A stretch of 14,160 nucleotides of DNA from JBDRLU01 sp043812795 (lineage in GTDB: Bacteria; Chloroflexota; Dehalococcoidia; Dehalococcoidales; UBA2162), in contig JBDRLU010000055.1 in assembly GCA_043812795.1 (NCBI GenBank), forward strand, positions 1-14,160. The letters are read 5' to 3'. A program made the position numbers and the translations under genes. The notes beneath the pieces were generated by a model. The model did no database searches. It was not told the DNA's origin and was given only the letters and a program-made list of their open reading frames with translations. Positions within the stretch are counted from its first letter, which is position 1. The number at the start of each line of letters is the position of its first letter. This document shows positions 7,199 through 13,812 of this stretch, in pieces.

Positions 7199-7269
7199 CA
7201 CGCCTATCCCCGAATCAGCGAAACTCTACCATATCACTCATTTATTTCCGGCCATCTACGTTTGCTTTT

Positions 7270-7938
7270 CTATAAGACAGGCTCGTTTCCATTGTGCCGC
7301 CGCTTATTGACCAGATGCCTCAATAAAAGCCGGGTACCGAAAGTAATGCCGTACAGCACTGTCAAACCAGTCAGCGAGTAAACAAGCATACGTAATGGCT
7401 CCAGTTTGGTAGTTGTTCCCACGATGGCGCCCATGACAATATAGGTAAACTCATAGACTAAGCCCGACAGCACAACTGCGGGCAAAAGTACCTTCCACCT
7501 TCCCTGGGCGGCCATGACAAAAGTGAGCGGGATACGAAGCCACAATAACCTCCCGGCCGCTACCCAGAAAGGTGATGATAAATTAATCTTGCGAAATAAT
7601 TTGATTGGCGGAGCGCTACTCAAGTCTGTCTTCCATTTGAAGCGGTCTTTGAACCTCATAAACAGGGAGTTGCCACTCCTAACCAGGCCGTACAGGAAGA
7701 ACGTCCCTGCTATCCTGCCGAGCAACGCCGACACGACTAAAAACATCAGAACGGGAAAAGACATTTCCCCGGAAATAAACAGGTAGCCAGTCATTATCCA
7801 GGTAGTCTCCAACAGATAGGGAACAAATATGTGGAGAGCGTCACCAAGGAAACAAATGAGAAACAAGAACCCGCCTACCTTAAGGTTAAAAGTACCGAGA
7901 AGGCTGAGAATCTGAGTAAAATATTCCTGGAAATTCAT
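7270..7938 (-). CDS. DedA/VTT-like integral membrane protein
   Basis: 222 aa from ATG 7938 (a GTG at 7944 would add two residues). Hydrophobic segments are visible at about 21-40, 60-85, 123-142, 150-172 and 186-207. The first half contains ALLGRIAGTFFLYGLVRSG (71-89), which resembles the GxxxGxxxxYxxGRxxG loop of DedA/VTT proteins. The second half has FWVAAGRLLWLRIPLTFVMAAQG (124-146), like the VTT motif R-x-x-P-x-R followed by a small-residue AxG turn. The match is divergent, so I assign superfamily only. Characterised DedA proteins act in lipid-carrier or phospholipid translocation and membrane homeostasis. It begins about 9 bp after the end of the glycosyltransferase/deacetylase gene, without an obvious ribosome binding site of its own, suggesting translational coupling. 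Confidence 0.65.
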   Translation of the reverse strand: MNFQEYFTQILSLLGTFNLKVGGFLFLICFLGDALHIFVPYLLETTWIMTGYLFISGEMSFPVLMFLVVSALLGRIAGTFFLYGLVRSGNSLFMRFKDRFKWKTDLSSAPPIKLFRKINLSSPFWVAAGRLLWLRIPLTFVMAAQGRWKVLLPAVVLSGLVYEFTYIVMGAIVGTTTKLEPLRMLVYSLTGLTVLYGITFGTRLLLRHLVNKRRHNGNEPVL

Positions 7939-7947
7939 GGCCACGCT

Positions 7948-9393
7948 TCAGTCATTGTAGGCAGGCACTTTAAGCAGGGCCGGGACGGTAACGAACCGGT
8001 ACCCTTGTTTCTGGAGTTCTTCAATAATTACCGGCAGCACCTCGACGGTCAGGCTTTTATCCGAAGCCGTGACATCGTGGTCTGTCCCATGACCATCGTG
8101 CAAAAGTATTACTTGTCCCGCCTCGGCCTCGCTAACTTCACGCCCTTCAGCTTCGGGTAATGATTTATCTAAGACCAGTTCATGATAGGCTTCATCGGTC
8201 GAAGCATCCCAGGCCACCTCGAACAGGCCGACCTTTCTGGCATTGACAAGTTTCCACAGTAATTTTCGGTCCTGGGCAGGCCGGCATAGATGCGGTATGA
8301 CGCCAGTCGCCTCAGATATAATATTTTGTGCTCTCCTGAAATCCCGTGCGCGGTTCTCAGCCGATACATGATTGGCCTCATGAGAATAAGAATGATTGCC
8401 GAGTACATGTCCTTCAGCCAATATCCGTCTGGTGGTGTCAGGGTAAAACTCGACATTCTGGCCAATAACGAAAAAGGTGGCTTTAGCCTTATATCTGTCC
8501 AGAATATCAAGAATCCGTGATGTGTAAGGTTCATTCGGCCCGTCATCAAAAGTCAGGGCTACCCTCTTTTCTTTTGCCATGCCATTTCTATAAAACACCT
8601 TACCCCAAAGAAGAACCGCCCGCGCGGTAACTGTCACCAGCGCCTTCACTATGATTCTCGCCAGGTTCCGCACGGGTGGTGACCCGGCTATGAAAGACCA
8701 TGTCACCCGGCCAATATGGCGAAGGCAATGGATAGACAATTTAATGATATTCCGGACAATCTGGAGGATAATGATGTATAAGGGGTTCTGGATTCTCCGG
8801 GTACAGGTTGACACGGTCAAATCCCTATCGTAAGCCACTTTACCTGCTTTACTCAACCGGCGTGAGATACCCCACTGGTCGGGGTACAGGGAACGGGGCT
8901 CATAACCATTAGCTTTCCGGAAAGCTTCTTGGCGAAAAGCGAAGTTCGCTCCGGAAATGCAGACCGGCCGGCGGAACAGCACCAGGCCAATCCGGTTGCC
9001 CAGATACCTCAAAAAATACTCGGCCTTCGCCCACGATGGTTGTGGGTCGCTATAGATATAAGTGCCGGCCAACGCCGCTGAAGAATGCGTTGAGAAATGG
9101 GCGGCGATTCTGATCAGCCAGTCAGGGGGATAAATAGTATCGGCATCCACCTGGACGATGATTTCGCCGGAGGCAACCGAAGCACCGGCCTGACGGGCGT
9201 AAACTACGCCCCGGGTGGCACAGAAAACGACTTTGGTACCGTGCTCGCTGGCAATTTTACTGGTATTATCGGTGCTGGCATTATCGACAACAATGATTTC
9301 ATAGTCGCCGGTATAGTCCTGAGTCTTCAGCGAACGGAGACATTCTGGCAGAAGTTCTTCTTCATTAAAGGCCGGAATTACGATACTTATCAC
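7948..9393 (-). CDS. Bifunctional glycosyltransferase family 2 / NodB polysaccharide deacetylase
   Basis: 481 aa, two enzymes in one chain. Residues 1-about 200 form a GT-A glycosyltransferase: ISIVIPAFNEE (2-12), VVDNASTDNT (35-44), the metal-binding DAD (83-85), SGANFAFRQEAF (147-158) and an acceptor-site QWGISRRL (173-180). Residues 201-275 hold two hydrophobic helices, possibly membrane-associated. Residues 277-475 form a NodB-type carbohydrate esterase: TFDDGP (281-286, Asp283 base and Asp284 metal ligand), NHSYSH (333-338, His334 and His338 metal ligands), RP (371-372) and LLHDG (430-434, His432). The middle motif reads LCRPAQD instead of the usual FRPPYG. It may build and deacetylate a surface glycan or glycolipid. 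The start is GTG 9393 with GGAAGAG upstream; an ATG just before it opens a frame that stops at once. First gene of a five-gene minus-strand cluster. Confidence 0.9.
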   Translation of the reverse strand: MISIVIPAFNEEELLPECLRSLKTQDYTGDYEIIVVDNASTDNTSKIASEHGTKVVFCATRGVVYARQAGASVASGEIIVQVDADTIYPPDWLIRIAAHFSTHSSAALAGTYIYSDPQPSWAKAEYFLRYLGNRIGLVLFRRPVCISGANFAFRQEAFRKANGYEPRSLYPDQWGISRRLSKAGKVAYDRDLTVSTCTRRIQNPLYIIILQIVRNIIKLSIHCLRHIGRVTWSFIAGSPPVRNLARIIVKALVTVTARAVLLWGKVFYRNGMAKEKRVALTFDDGPNEPYTSRILDILDRYKAKATFFVIGQNVEFYPDTTRRILAEGHVLGNHSYSHEANHVSAENRARDFRRAQNIISEATGVIPHLCRPAQDRKLLWKLVNARKVGLFEVAWDASTDEAYHELVLDKSLPEAEGREVSEAEAGQVILLHDGHGTDHDVTASDKSLTVEVLPVIIEELQKQGYRFVTVPALLKVPAYND

Positions 9394-9443
9394 GGCAGCT
9401 TCTCTTCCATTGAAATTATTTCCTCCCAGCCGCCCATCAACTC

Positions 9444-9466
9444 ATTATACACTCAAAAGAAGTTCA
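9444..9466 (-). promoter_or_regulatory. Possible promoter of the five-gene minus-strand cluster
   Basis: A consensus TATAAT on the minus strand (9444-9449) lies about 50 nt before GTG 9393. Upstream are TTGATG at a 15-bp spacing or TTTTGA at 17 bp, neither ideal. It sits between the TerC terminator and the glycosyltransferase/deacetylase gene, as expected for a transcription unit starting there. Confidence 0.45.
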
Positions 9467-9496
9467 TCAAAAGCGCCCATTGCTGCGCCTGAAGCC

Positions 9497-9543
9497 GAAA
9501 CAATAAAGGAGGCCTGTGATATCCTTTGCCGCAGACCTCCTTT
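9497..9543 (-). terminator. Rho-independent terminator of the terC-like gene
   Basis: The minus strand carries AAAGGAGG, a mismatch and CTG pairing with the matching arm (9532-9543 with 9505-9516; 8 bp, one mismatch, 3 bp, 15-nt loop). On the minus strand it is followed by the T-rich stretch TTTATTGTTT. It begins 27 bp after the TerC stop codon and precedes the next promoter. Confidence 0.7.
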
Positions 9544-9570
9544 GGCACCTCGGCGTCTGGAGCCCTTGGG

Positions 9571-10530
9571 CTATTTCTTAGTCTCCTCTTTCCCCGCAGA
9601 GTCAGCCGGGGCATTCTCTACACCCTTCTTGGGAATAAGAATAGAGAGGACCACTGAACCGGCCAGGATGGCTATCACTACTCCCAGAGAGACTAACACC
9701 GGTATTCGGTACACATCAGTGAGCAGCATTTTGACACCAACGAAAGCAAGGACAACGCAGATGCCATTCGATAGATAACGGAAAAGATAAAACAGGCCGG
9801 CCAGAGCAAAGAAAAGAGCACGCAAACCGAGAATGGCAAAGATATTGGATGAATACACAACCAGCGGGTCAAGGGTGACGGCCAGCACCGCCGGTACCGA
9901 ATCGACGGCAAACATAATATCCATCGTCTCAATGGCTATCAAGACAATGACAAGAGGCGTGACAAAACGCACACCTTTGATTTTCGTAAAGAATTTGGCA
10001 CCCTGGTATTCCGGCGCAACACGCATGATTTTTCGAGAAAACCTGACCACAGGGTTCTTTTCCGGTTCCACTTCCTTTTCTTTCTGCGTTAGCAGCTTAA
10101 TGCTGGTATAGATAAGGAAAACACCCAGGACATAGATAAGAAAATGGAACCGCTCAATCAGTTCGATACCGGCGAAGATGAAAAACCCGCGGAAAAAGAT
10201 GGCGCCCAGAATACCCCAGAGCAGGACTTTCCGCTGCGCCTCACGGGGCACGGCGAAATAAGTGAAAAGGGCCAGAAAAACGAAAAGGTTATCCACACTG
10301 AGGGAATACTCAATCAGATAAGCCGTGAAAAACAACACGCCTTTATCTGCGCCGAGATAGAGAAATACTACCACGCCAAAGGCAGCGGCCAGTGAAAACC
10401 AGAAGCCAACCAGCTTCAGTGCTTCTTTCGTTGGAATGATGTGCGCTTTCCGTTGAAAAACAAACAAGTCGAGGACCATGCCGATGAGAAACACGCCGAT
10501 AAAAACCGGCCACAGCCAGGTCTCATTCAT
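9571..10530 (-). CDS. TerC family integral membrane protein
   Basis: 319 aa, within the usual 300-350 aa of this family. About eight to nine hydrophobic segments are visible. The two diagnostic acidic motifs lie within membrane segments: EYSLSVDNLFVF (74-85) and ETMDIMFAVDSVPA (201-214). A charged cytoplasmic loop (about 149-186) separates the halves, and the C-terminus is a hydrophilic tail rich in Lys and Glu. TerC/Alx proteins are linked to tellurite resistance and, in characterised members, to manganese export that supplies exported metalloproteins. I chose ATG 10530 because GGGAGG stands 7 nt upstream; the open frame runs on to 10749 but that extension is low-complexity and passes into the dispersed repeat. 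Transcribed alone, with its own terminator at 9497-9543. Confidence 0.92.
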   Translation of the reverse strand: MNETWLWPVFIGVFLIGMVLDLFVFQRKAHIIPTKEALKLVGFWFSLAAAFGVVVFLYLGADKGVLFFTAYLIEYSLSVDNLFVFLALFTYFAVPREAQRKVLLWGILGAIFFRGFFIFAGIELIERFHFLIYVLGVFLIYTSIKLLTQKEKEVEPEKNPVVRFSRKIMRVAPEYQGAKFFTKIKGVRFVTPLVIVLIAIETMDIMFAVDSVPAVLAVTLDPLVVYSSNIFAILGLRALFFALAGLFYLFRYLSNGICVVLAFVGVKMLLTDVYRIPVLVSLGVVIAILAGSVVLSILIPKKGVENAPADSAGKEETKK

Positions 10531-10694
10531 TCTTGTCCTCCCTTTTAGGTTAAGCGCTGCCTCAATGGCAAACTCATTGCAGGTAAACCAACGATGAAGT
10601 CTAACAGATTTCCCAGTGGACAACAAGTGTATTTTGATCCCTCCGCAGCCATTGATTTTAACTATGGTTCTGTTTGCATCTGGTTGTTTCTTAC

Positions 10695-10842
10695 TGTCAT
10701 TCGAGGCAAAAGAGGCTTCGTCCTTCGGCTGAATGACTCGCCATGACATTTTGATGGAGTTGTCAGAAGAGGGCGAAGCCCTCTTATTTTTAATTCCCTT
10801 CTCCTGCTAGGAGAAGGGTAAGGGATGAGGTCGTCCTTCAAG
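10695..10842. repeat. Interspersed hairpin repeat, copy 2
   Basis: Aligns with 3833-3976 in the same orientation. Inverted ends TGTCATTC (10695-10702) and GAATGAC (10731-10737) mark the first module. The 8-bp hairpin AAGAGGGC-GAA-GCCCTCTT (10767-10785) is identical to copy 1 and is followed by ATTTTT. The second hairpin is CCCTTCTCCT-GCT-AGGAGAAGGG (10796-10818): relative to copy 1 it has one extra T in the left arm and the matching extra A in the right arm. It ends in the same GAGGTCGT tail. Like copy 1 it lies between two divergent genes. Confidence 0.85.
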
Positions 10843-10884
10843 ACAATGTCAACTATAAGCAAACAGAACTTTAACTATCGGATA

Positions 10885-10912
10885 TTGACTTTGCCCGATT
10901 AGCGTATATTAT
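10885..10912 (+). promoter_or_regulatory. Promoter of the universal stress protein gene
   Basis: TTGACT (10885-10890) and TATTAT (10907-10912) are spaced by 16 bp and each match the consensus at 5 of 6 positions. Transcription would start near 10919, leaving a leader of about 58 nt that ends in GAGGGAG before the ATG. Confidence 0.6.
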
Positions 10913-10976
10913 TAAGTGCAGTAGATGCTGAGAACCCAAGAACCTGAAAAAACGAGATAAAGCAAGCGAGGGAGAA

Positions 10977-11447
10977 ATGTACAAGAAGATTATGGTACCT
11001 TTGGATGGTTCGAAACTAGCTGAGTGTGTGTTCCCCCATCTGGAAACGATAGTTAAAGGGAGTGACTCTCCCGAGGTGCTACTGGTACAAGCCGTTGAGC
11101 CCATCGCCATACCCTATGCCCGGGAAACGTCTCACCTGAAATCTCTGGAGCAATTGGAGGAATTCGAGACGCATAACAAGGTAGAAGCTGAGAAATACCT
11201 CAAAGCCACAGTCGCCCGTCTGGGTAAAAAAGGTATCAAAGCTAGAGCCGTTGTCATCTACGGTAAAGCCGCCGATGCCCTCGGTGAATTCGCCGTCAAG
11301 AATGCCGTCGATTTAGTGCTTATCGCCACCCACGGGCGCTCCGGTGTAAGCCACTGGGTATGGGGCAGTGTTGCCGACCGCCTGCTCCGCTCTATCTGTG
11401 CTCCGGTCTTCATGATAAGAGTCCCTGGCTGCGTGCTTGGCATATAA
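10977..11447 (+). CDS. Universal stress protein (UspA family)
   Basis: 156 aa, single Usp domain. The N-terminal strand MYKKIMVPLDGSKLAE (1-16) carries the conserved Asp10, and the second half has VDLVLIATHGRSG (111-123) leading into WVWGSVADRLLR (127-138). The nucleotide-binding motif of ATP-type Usp proteins (G-2x-G-9x-G-S/T) is present as Ala117, Gly120, Gly130-Ser131, so only the first Gly is replaced and ATP binding is plausible. The C-terminal strand APVFMIRV (142-149) completes the fold. Probably cytoplasmic and dimeric, acting in stress survival. It has its own promoter and a GAGGGAG ribosome binding site directly before ATG 10977. It converges on the VOC gene with only 2 bp between the stop codons. 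Confidence 0.93.
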   Translation: MYKKIMVPLDGSKLAECVFPHLETIVKGSDSPEVLLVQAVEPIAIPYARETSHLKSLEQLEEFETHNKVEAEKYLKATVARLGKKGIKARAVVIYGKAADALGEFAVKNAVDLVLIATHGRSGVSHWVWGSVADRLLRSICAPVFMIRVPGCVLGI

Positions 11448-11449
11448 CA

Positions 11450-11899
11450 TTACTTACGCAAAACCGCGTCGATGGCACTCGGCCCCTCGTATTCAATCAG
11501 GTCAATCCGGCAGCCGTGCAGGTCATCCGGGTTAAATTGCGCCTGTTTAACATTACCGACCTTGGTCTCATGAAGGAGACGAATTCCCTTCCTTTTCATC
11601 TCGGCTACAGCTTGCTCGATATCGGTTACCTTGAGATAGAAAACACGCACGCCTTCTTTTTCCACCGGCGGGTTCATCTCGACCAGCCTCAAACCCATCG
11701 GGCTAATGGCTGCCCGGCGACTGGTACCGACGAAAGAACGGTGGGCATCGCCGGCACTATCGGCCATTTCCCTCTTATGCTCCACTTCACCGTAAGGCAC
11801 CCTCTTAAAGGTCATCCCAAAAAGGTCGGAAAAAAGCTTTTCCGCTTCATCCAGGTTTTTCACCCCGATGGATACCGAATCGAGTTTTTCTACTTTCAT
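11450..11899 (-). CDS. VOC/glyoxalase-fold protein
   Basis: 149 aa with two beta-alpha-beta-beta-beta halves typical of the vicinal oxygen chelate superfamily: VSIGVKNLDEAEKLFSDLFGM (9-29) opens the first module and FYLKVTDIEQAVAEMKRKGI (87-106) the second, ending in RIDLIEY (131-137). Glu74 in GLRLVEMNPP occupies one usual metal-ligand position, but the His normally found at the first strand is Ser and that at the second module is Phe or Tyr, so the standard H-E-H-E site is missing. A role in binding small molecules without metal, or an altered chemistry, is possible. ATG 11899 is chosen over an upstream start at 11920 because AGAGGAG lies 5 nt before it. Single minus-strand gene. Confidence 0.85.
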   Translation of the reverse strand: MKVEKLDSVSIGVKNLDEAEKLFSDLFGMTFKRVPYGEVEHKREMADSAGDAHRSFVGTSRRAAISPMGLRLVEMNPPVEKEGVRVFYLKVTDIEQAVAEMKRKGIRLLHETKVGNVKQAQFNPDDLHGCRIDLIEYEGPSAIDAVLRK

Positions 11900-11925
11900 T
11901 AGTACTCCTCTTTCTTTCAATTCCG

Positions 11926-11952
11926 TTCACCCTGAGCCTGTCGAAGGGTGAA
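11926..11952. repeat. Short hairpin repeat TTCACCCT...AGGGTGAA
   Basis: Perfect 8-bp inverted repeat (11926-11933 with 11945-11952) around the loop GAGCCTGTCGA, just upstream of the VOC gene. I recall near-identical sequences as dispersed repeats in many bacterial genomes; here there is a single copy. It would lie in the VOC gene's leader or promoter region. Confidence 0.6.
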
Positions 11953-12138
11953 TATTGGTCGGACGCTAAGAAATAAGACGCGCTAGAATCGATACCACTA
12001 TACAAGTGTATTACAAGATTTTCAACCGCCTGAGCGAGGTCGTCAAATACGAACACGGAGGGACGCAAGAATACGTTACTGCGCAAAACCAGGATGATTA
12101 ATTGAGTACTCAGTCAATAAGACTGTTAAATAGGGATA

Positions 12139-12358
12139 TTACACTCTTTCAAGAATTTTGTTTTTTGTTGCCGCTAATAATCTGACCGGCGCAAAATAGC
12201 TGGCGGGATAAATGTAGTCTTCCCCCGGATTCATCGATTATTCTTACCTGCCCGTGGCACTCAGCTTCCTTATCCGGTATATTTTCATAAAGCTTACGCA
12301 ATTCAAGTGAAGCTTCGTAGCCTTTGTTGTCAACACATAATAGAAACTTATTCTTCAT
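12139..12358 (-). pseudogene. Small hypothetical protein, frameshifted
   Basis: The frame as it stands encodes 69 aa ending at 12149, but its second half (RLHLSRQLFCAGQ) does not look like the first. Dropping one G from the G5 run at 12222-12226 (coding TCC GGG GGA) gives IDESGEDYIYPASYFAPVRL followed by AATKNKILERV, a 72-aa protein ending at 12139. That form matches my memory of a small uncharacterised bacterial family starting LLCVDN-GYE and ending in SGEDYLYP. The N-terminal half (KNKFLLCVDNKGYEASLEL, then YENIPDKEAECHGQVRIIDESG) suggests a compact, mostly beta protein of unknown function. Starts 3 bp after the stop of the 77-aa gene upstream, so the two are probably coupled. A real mutation and a sequence error remain equally possible. 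Confidence 0.7.
12222..12226 (-). other. G5 homopolymer at the small-gene frameshift
   Basis: C5 on the plus strand. Reading it as four bases restores the frame of the 72-aa protein through to the stop at 12139. Confidence 0.65.
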
Positions 12359-12361
12359 TGT

Positions 12362-12595
12362 TTACTCCAGGTAATTTTTAATCTTGATTTCTTTTCTTCC
12401 TCGGCCATGCCCTTCATACCAGTGAAGTTCCGCAATTTTTATCGTCCCGTCTGATAATCTGATTTTAGCGATGCCTTTTCGTTTTCTCCAATTTGCTTTT
12501 CCGTAAATACGATTAAGTCTCTTTAACTCACGAATCCTTCGGGAAGTAGCTATAGTTTCAATCCACCGGATATTACCCTGGATTTCAAAATCCAC
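12362..12595 (-). CDS. Small basic hypothetical protein
   Basis: 77 aa, strongly basic. Residues 18-41 are rich in Arg and Lys (RRIRELKRLNRIYGKANWRKRKG), followed by a beta-rich part: IAKIRLSDGTIKIAELHWYEGHGRGRKE and a terminal KIKNYLE. The HWYE-GHG-GRKE block is a sequence I associate with a recurrent but uncharacterised small bacterial family; I know of no function. The basic surface could bind nucleic acid (inference only). The start is GTG 12595. No Shine-Dalgarno sequence precedes it, and an extended -10 lies exactly where transcription would begin at the GTG, suggesting a leaderless message. It is followed after 3 bp by the frameshifted small gene. Confidence 0.7.
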   Translation of the reverse strand: MDFEIQGNIRWIETIATSRRIRELKRLNRIYGKANWRKRKGIAKIRLSDGTIKIAELHWYEGHGRGRKEIKIKNYLE

Positions 12596-12601
12596 GTTAT
12601 T

Positions 12602-12610
12602 ATTATAACA
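12602..12610 (-). promoter_or_regulatory. Extended -10 promoter of the small-gene pair (leaderless)
   Basis: TGTTATAAT on the minus strand is a consensus extended -10 (TGnTATAAT). Its last base lies 7 nt before the GTG at 12595, so the transcript would begin at the start codon. No -35 match is seen at 17 bp, as is common for extended -10 promoters. Confidence 0.5.
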
Positions 12611-12765
12611 CTTATCATATCAGTACTGCCCAATACGCAGAACTAGGACGTTTGAGGTAGTATTTACCGTATGATATTTAACGCTTCTGTTTTCATTGCC
12701 TTTAAGCATCTTTGTAGATATAATCGTTGAAATTCGGAACTTGCTTCTAGCTCCCCCAGCTCGAA

Positions 12766-12787
12766 AAGTCCCCAGATTGGGGGACTT
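12766..12787. repeat. Hairpin AAGTCCCC...GGGGACTT
   Basis: Perfect 8-bp stem with loop AGATTG, followed by TAGAGGGATT. It resembles the 'CCCCC-attg-GGGGG' dispersed repeats of many bacteria. There is no T tract, so a terminator is unlikely. Confidence 0.55.
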
Positions 12788-12841
12788 AGAGGGATTGATA
12801 AATTTATTCAGGGTTCACAAATAGTAAGAGACAACATCATC

Positions 12842-12870
12842 TTTAAAATACTTGACTCCCGTGCTATAAT
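12842..12870 (+). promoter_or_regulatory. Possible promoter of a gene interrupted by the IS
   Basis: Consensus TATAAT (12865-12870) with TTTAAA (12842-12847) 17 bp upstream. About 64 nt downstream of the predicted start site, GGGAGG (12932-12937) precedes an ATG at 12941, and the insertion sequence begins 7 bp later. Confidence 0.4.
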
Positions 12871-12940
12871 ATTATAAACATACAAAACGTGTTTACATGC
12901 TTGCTTGAACAGACGTAGCATCGTGAGAAACGGGAGGTTA

Positions 12941-12947
12941 ATGCAAT
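12941..12947 (+). pseudogene. Possible 5' remnant of a gene split by the IS
   Basis: ATG CAA T directly before the insertion-sequence end at 12948, with GGGAGG at 12932-12937. The spacing to the ATG is short (3 nt); a TTG at 12947 would be better spaced but lies on the junction. If real, the rest of the gene should resume just beyond 14160, outside the window. Confidence 0.3.
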
Positions 12948-12963
12948 TGACCTGCCCCCGAAA
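12948..12963 (+). repeat. IS left inverted repeat
   Basis: TGACCTGCCCCCGAAA, matching the other end apart from a one-base gap; weaker similarity continues inward (CCA...T). Confidence 0.9.
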
Positions 12964-12973
12964 GTGGTACCAA

Positions 12974-13807
12974 CTACTGAGTTAGAGTTACGAGCATTGT
13001 AGCTTCGGGTGCCGGTGGCTTGTAACCCAGTGAGCTGTGCGGTCTGACCTGATTATATTCCTTCCTCCAATCCGCAATCAATACCTTCGCCTCAGTCAAG
13101 GTGGTAAAGATCTCCCGGTTGAGCAGTTCGTCCCTCAGTTTCCCGTTGAAAGACTCGATATAGCCATTCTCCCAGGGACTGCCCGGTTCGATGAAGAGCG
13201 TCTTCACACCAAGTTTGTTGAGCCATGAGCGTATTGCCCTGGCGGTGAACTCAGGACCATTATCGGAGCGTATGTGCTCCGGGATACCACGGAAGACAAT
13301 CAGGTTAAACAACTGGTCGATGACATCCTGCGACGTGATGCGGCGGTCAACTGAAAGAGCCAGGCACTCCCGGGTGTATTCATCCAGGATGGTGAGTATC
13401 TTGAAGGCTCTGCCATCAGCCGTTCTGGAAGCCACGAAATCGTAGCTCCAGACGTGGTCTCTATGCTCCGGCCTTAACCGGATACATGACCCATCTTTGA
13501 GCCATAACCGTCCCCGCTTCGGTTGTTTCTTAGGCACCTTAAGCCCCTCCTGCCGCCAGATTCGCTCCACCCTCTTGTGGTTCACCACCCAGCCTTTCTC
13601 ACTTAGTAATGCCGTAATCCGGCGATAACCGTATCTGCCATACCTTGTCGCCAATGCGGTGATGTCGGCCACCAGTCTGGCTTCCTCACCGCTTATCTCG
13701 TGAACACGGCGCTGGGTCGATCTCGCCTGCCCCAACACCTGACAGGCCCGTCTCTCAGAGACCGCAAGAATATGGCAGACATGGATGGCGATCTTGTGTC
13801 TCCGCAA
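12974..13807 (-). CDS. IS3-family transposase OrfB (DDE integrase domain)
   Basis: 277 aa counted from the TTG at 13807; in practice it is mainly made as an OrfAB fusion. An N-terminal HTH_21-type region (about 40-95) with YGRYGYRRI precedes a retroviral-integrase-like catalytic core. The DDE triad is Asp123 (WSYDF), Asp182 (RSDNGPEF) and Glu218 (ENGYIESFNGKLRDE), with 35 residues between the last two, the D-(35)-E spacing of IS3 transposases. The C-terminus has the family ending YNQVRPHSSLGYKPPAP (251-267). It catalyses excision and integration of the element. Its frame is -1 relative to OrfA and stays open upstream through the OrfA stop, as required for programmed frameshifting. No internal stop or frameshift is present. 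Confidence 0.95.
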   Translation of the reverse strand: MRRHKIAIHVCHILAVSERRACQVLGQARSTQRRVHEISGEEARLVADITALATRYGRYGYRRITALLSEKGWVVNHKRVERIWRQEGLKVPKKQPKRGRLWLKDGSCIRLRPEHRDHVWSYDFVASRTADGRAFKILTILDEYTRECLALSVDRRITSQDVIDQLFNLIVFRGIPEHIRSDNGPEFTARAIRSWLNKLGVKTLFIEPGSPWENGYIESFNGKLRDELLNREIFTTLTEAKVLIADWRKEYNQVRPHSSLGYKPPAPEATMLVTLTQ

Positions 13808-13812
13808 CGGGC

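Larger units (their letters stand above)
12596..12947. other. Intergenic region between the small genes and the insertion sequence
   Basis: 352 bp without a convincing gene. It holds the minus-strand promoter for the small-gene pair, a palindrome at 12766-12787, and near the insertion sequence a plus-strand promoter-like sequence, a ribosome binding site and a start codon. Confidence 0.7.

Noticed and set aside
8169..8549. Minus-strand 126-aa open frame inside the deacetylase domain
   Set aside because: The overlapping frame carries all NodB motifs in order; this one has none.
10531..10749. N-terminal extension of the TerC-like protein by 73 residues
   Set aside because: It lacks hydrophobic or family sequence, runs into the dispersed repeat, and a strong ribosome binding site sits before ATG 10530.
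11847..12086. Minus-strand open frame upstream of the VOC gene
   Set aside because: It overlaps the VOC start in another frame and includes the hairpin repeat; no ribosome binding site or homology is apparent.
12849..12876. TTGACT followed by TATAAT as a promoter
   Set aside because: The boxes are only about 7 bp apart; TTTAAA at 17 bp is the better -35 for the same -10.
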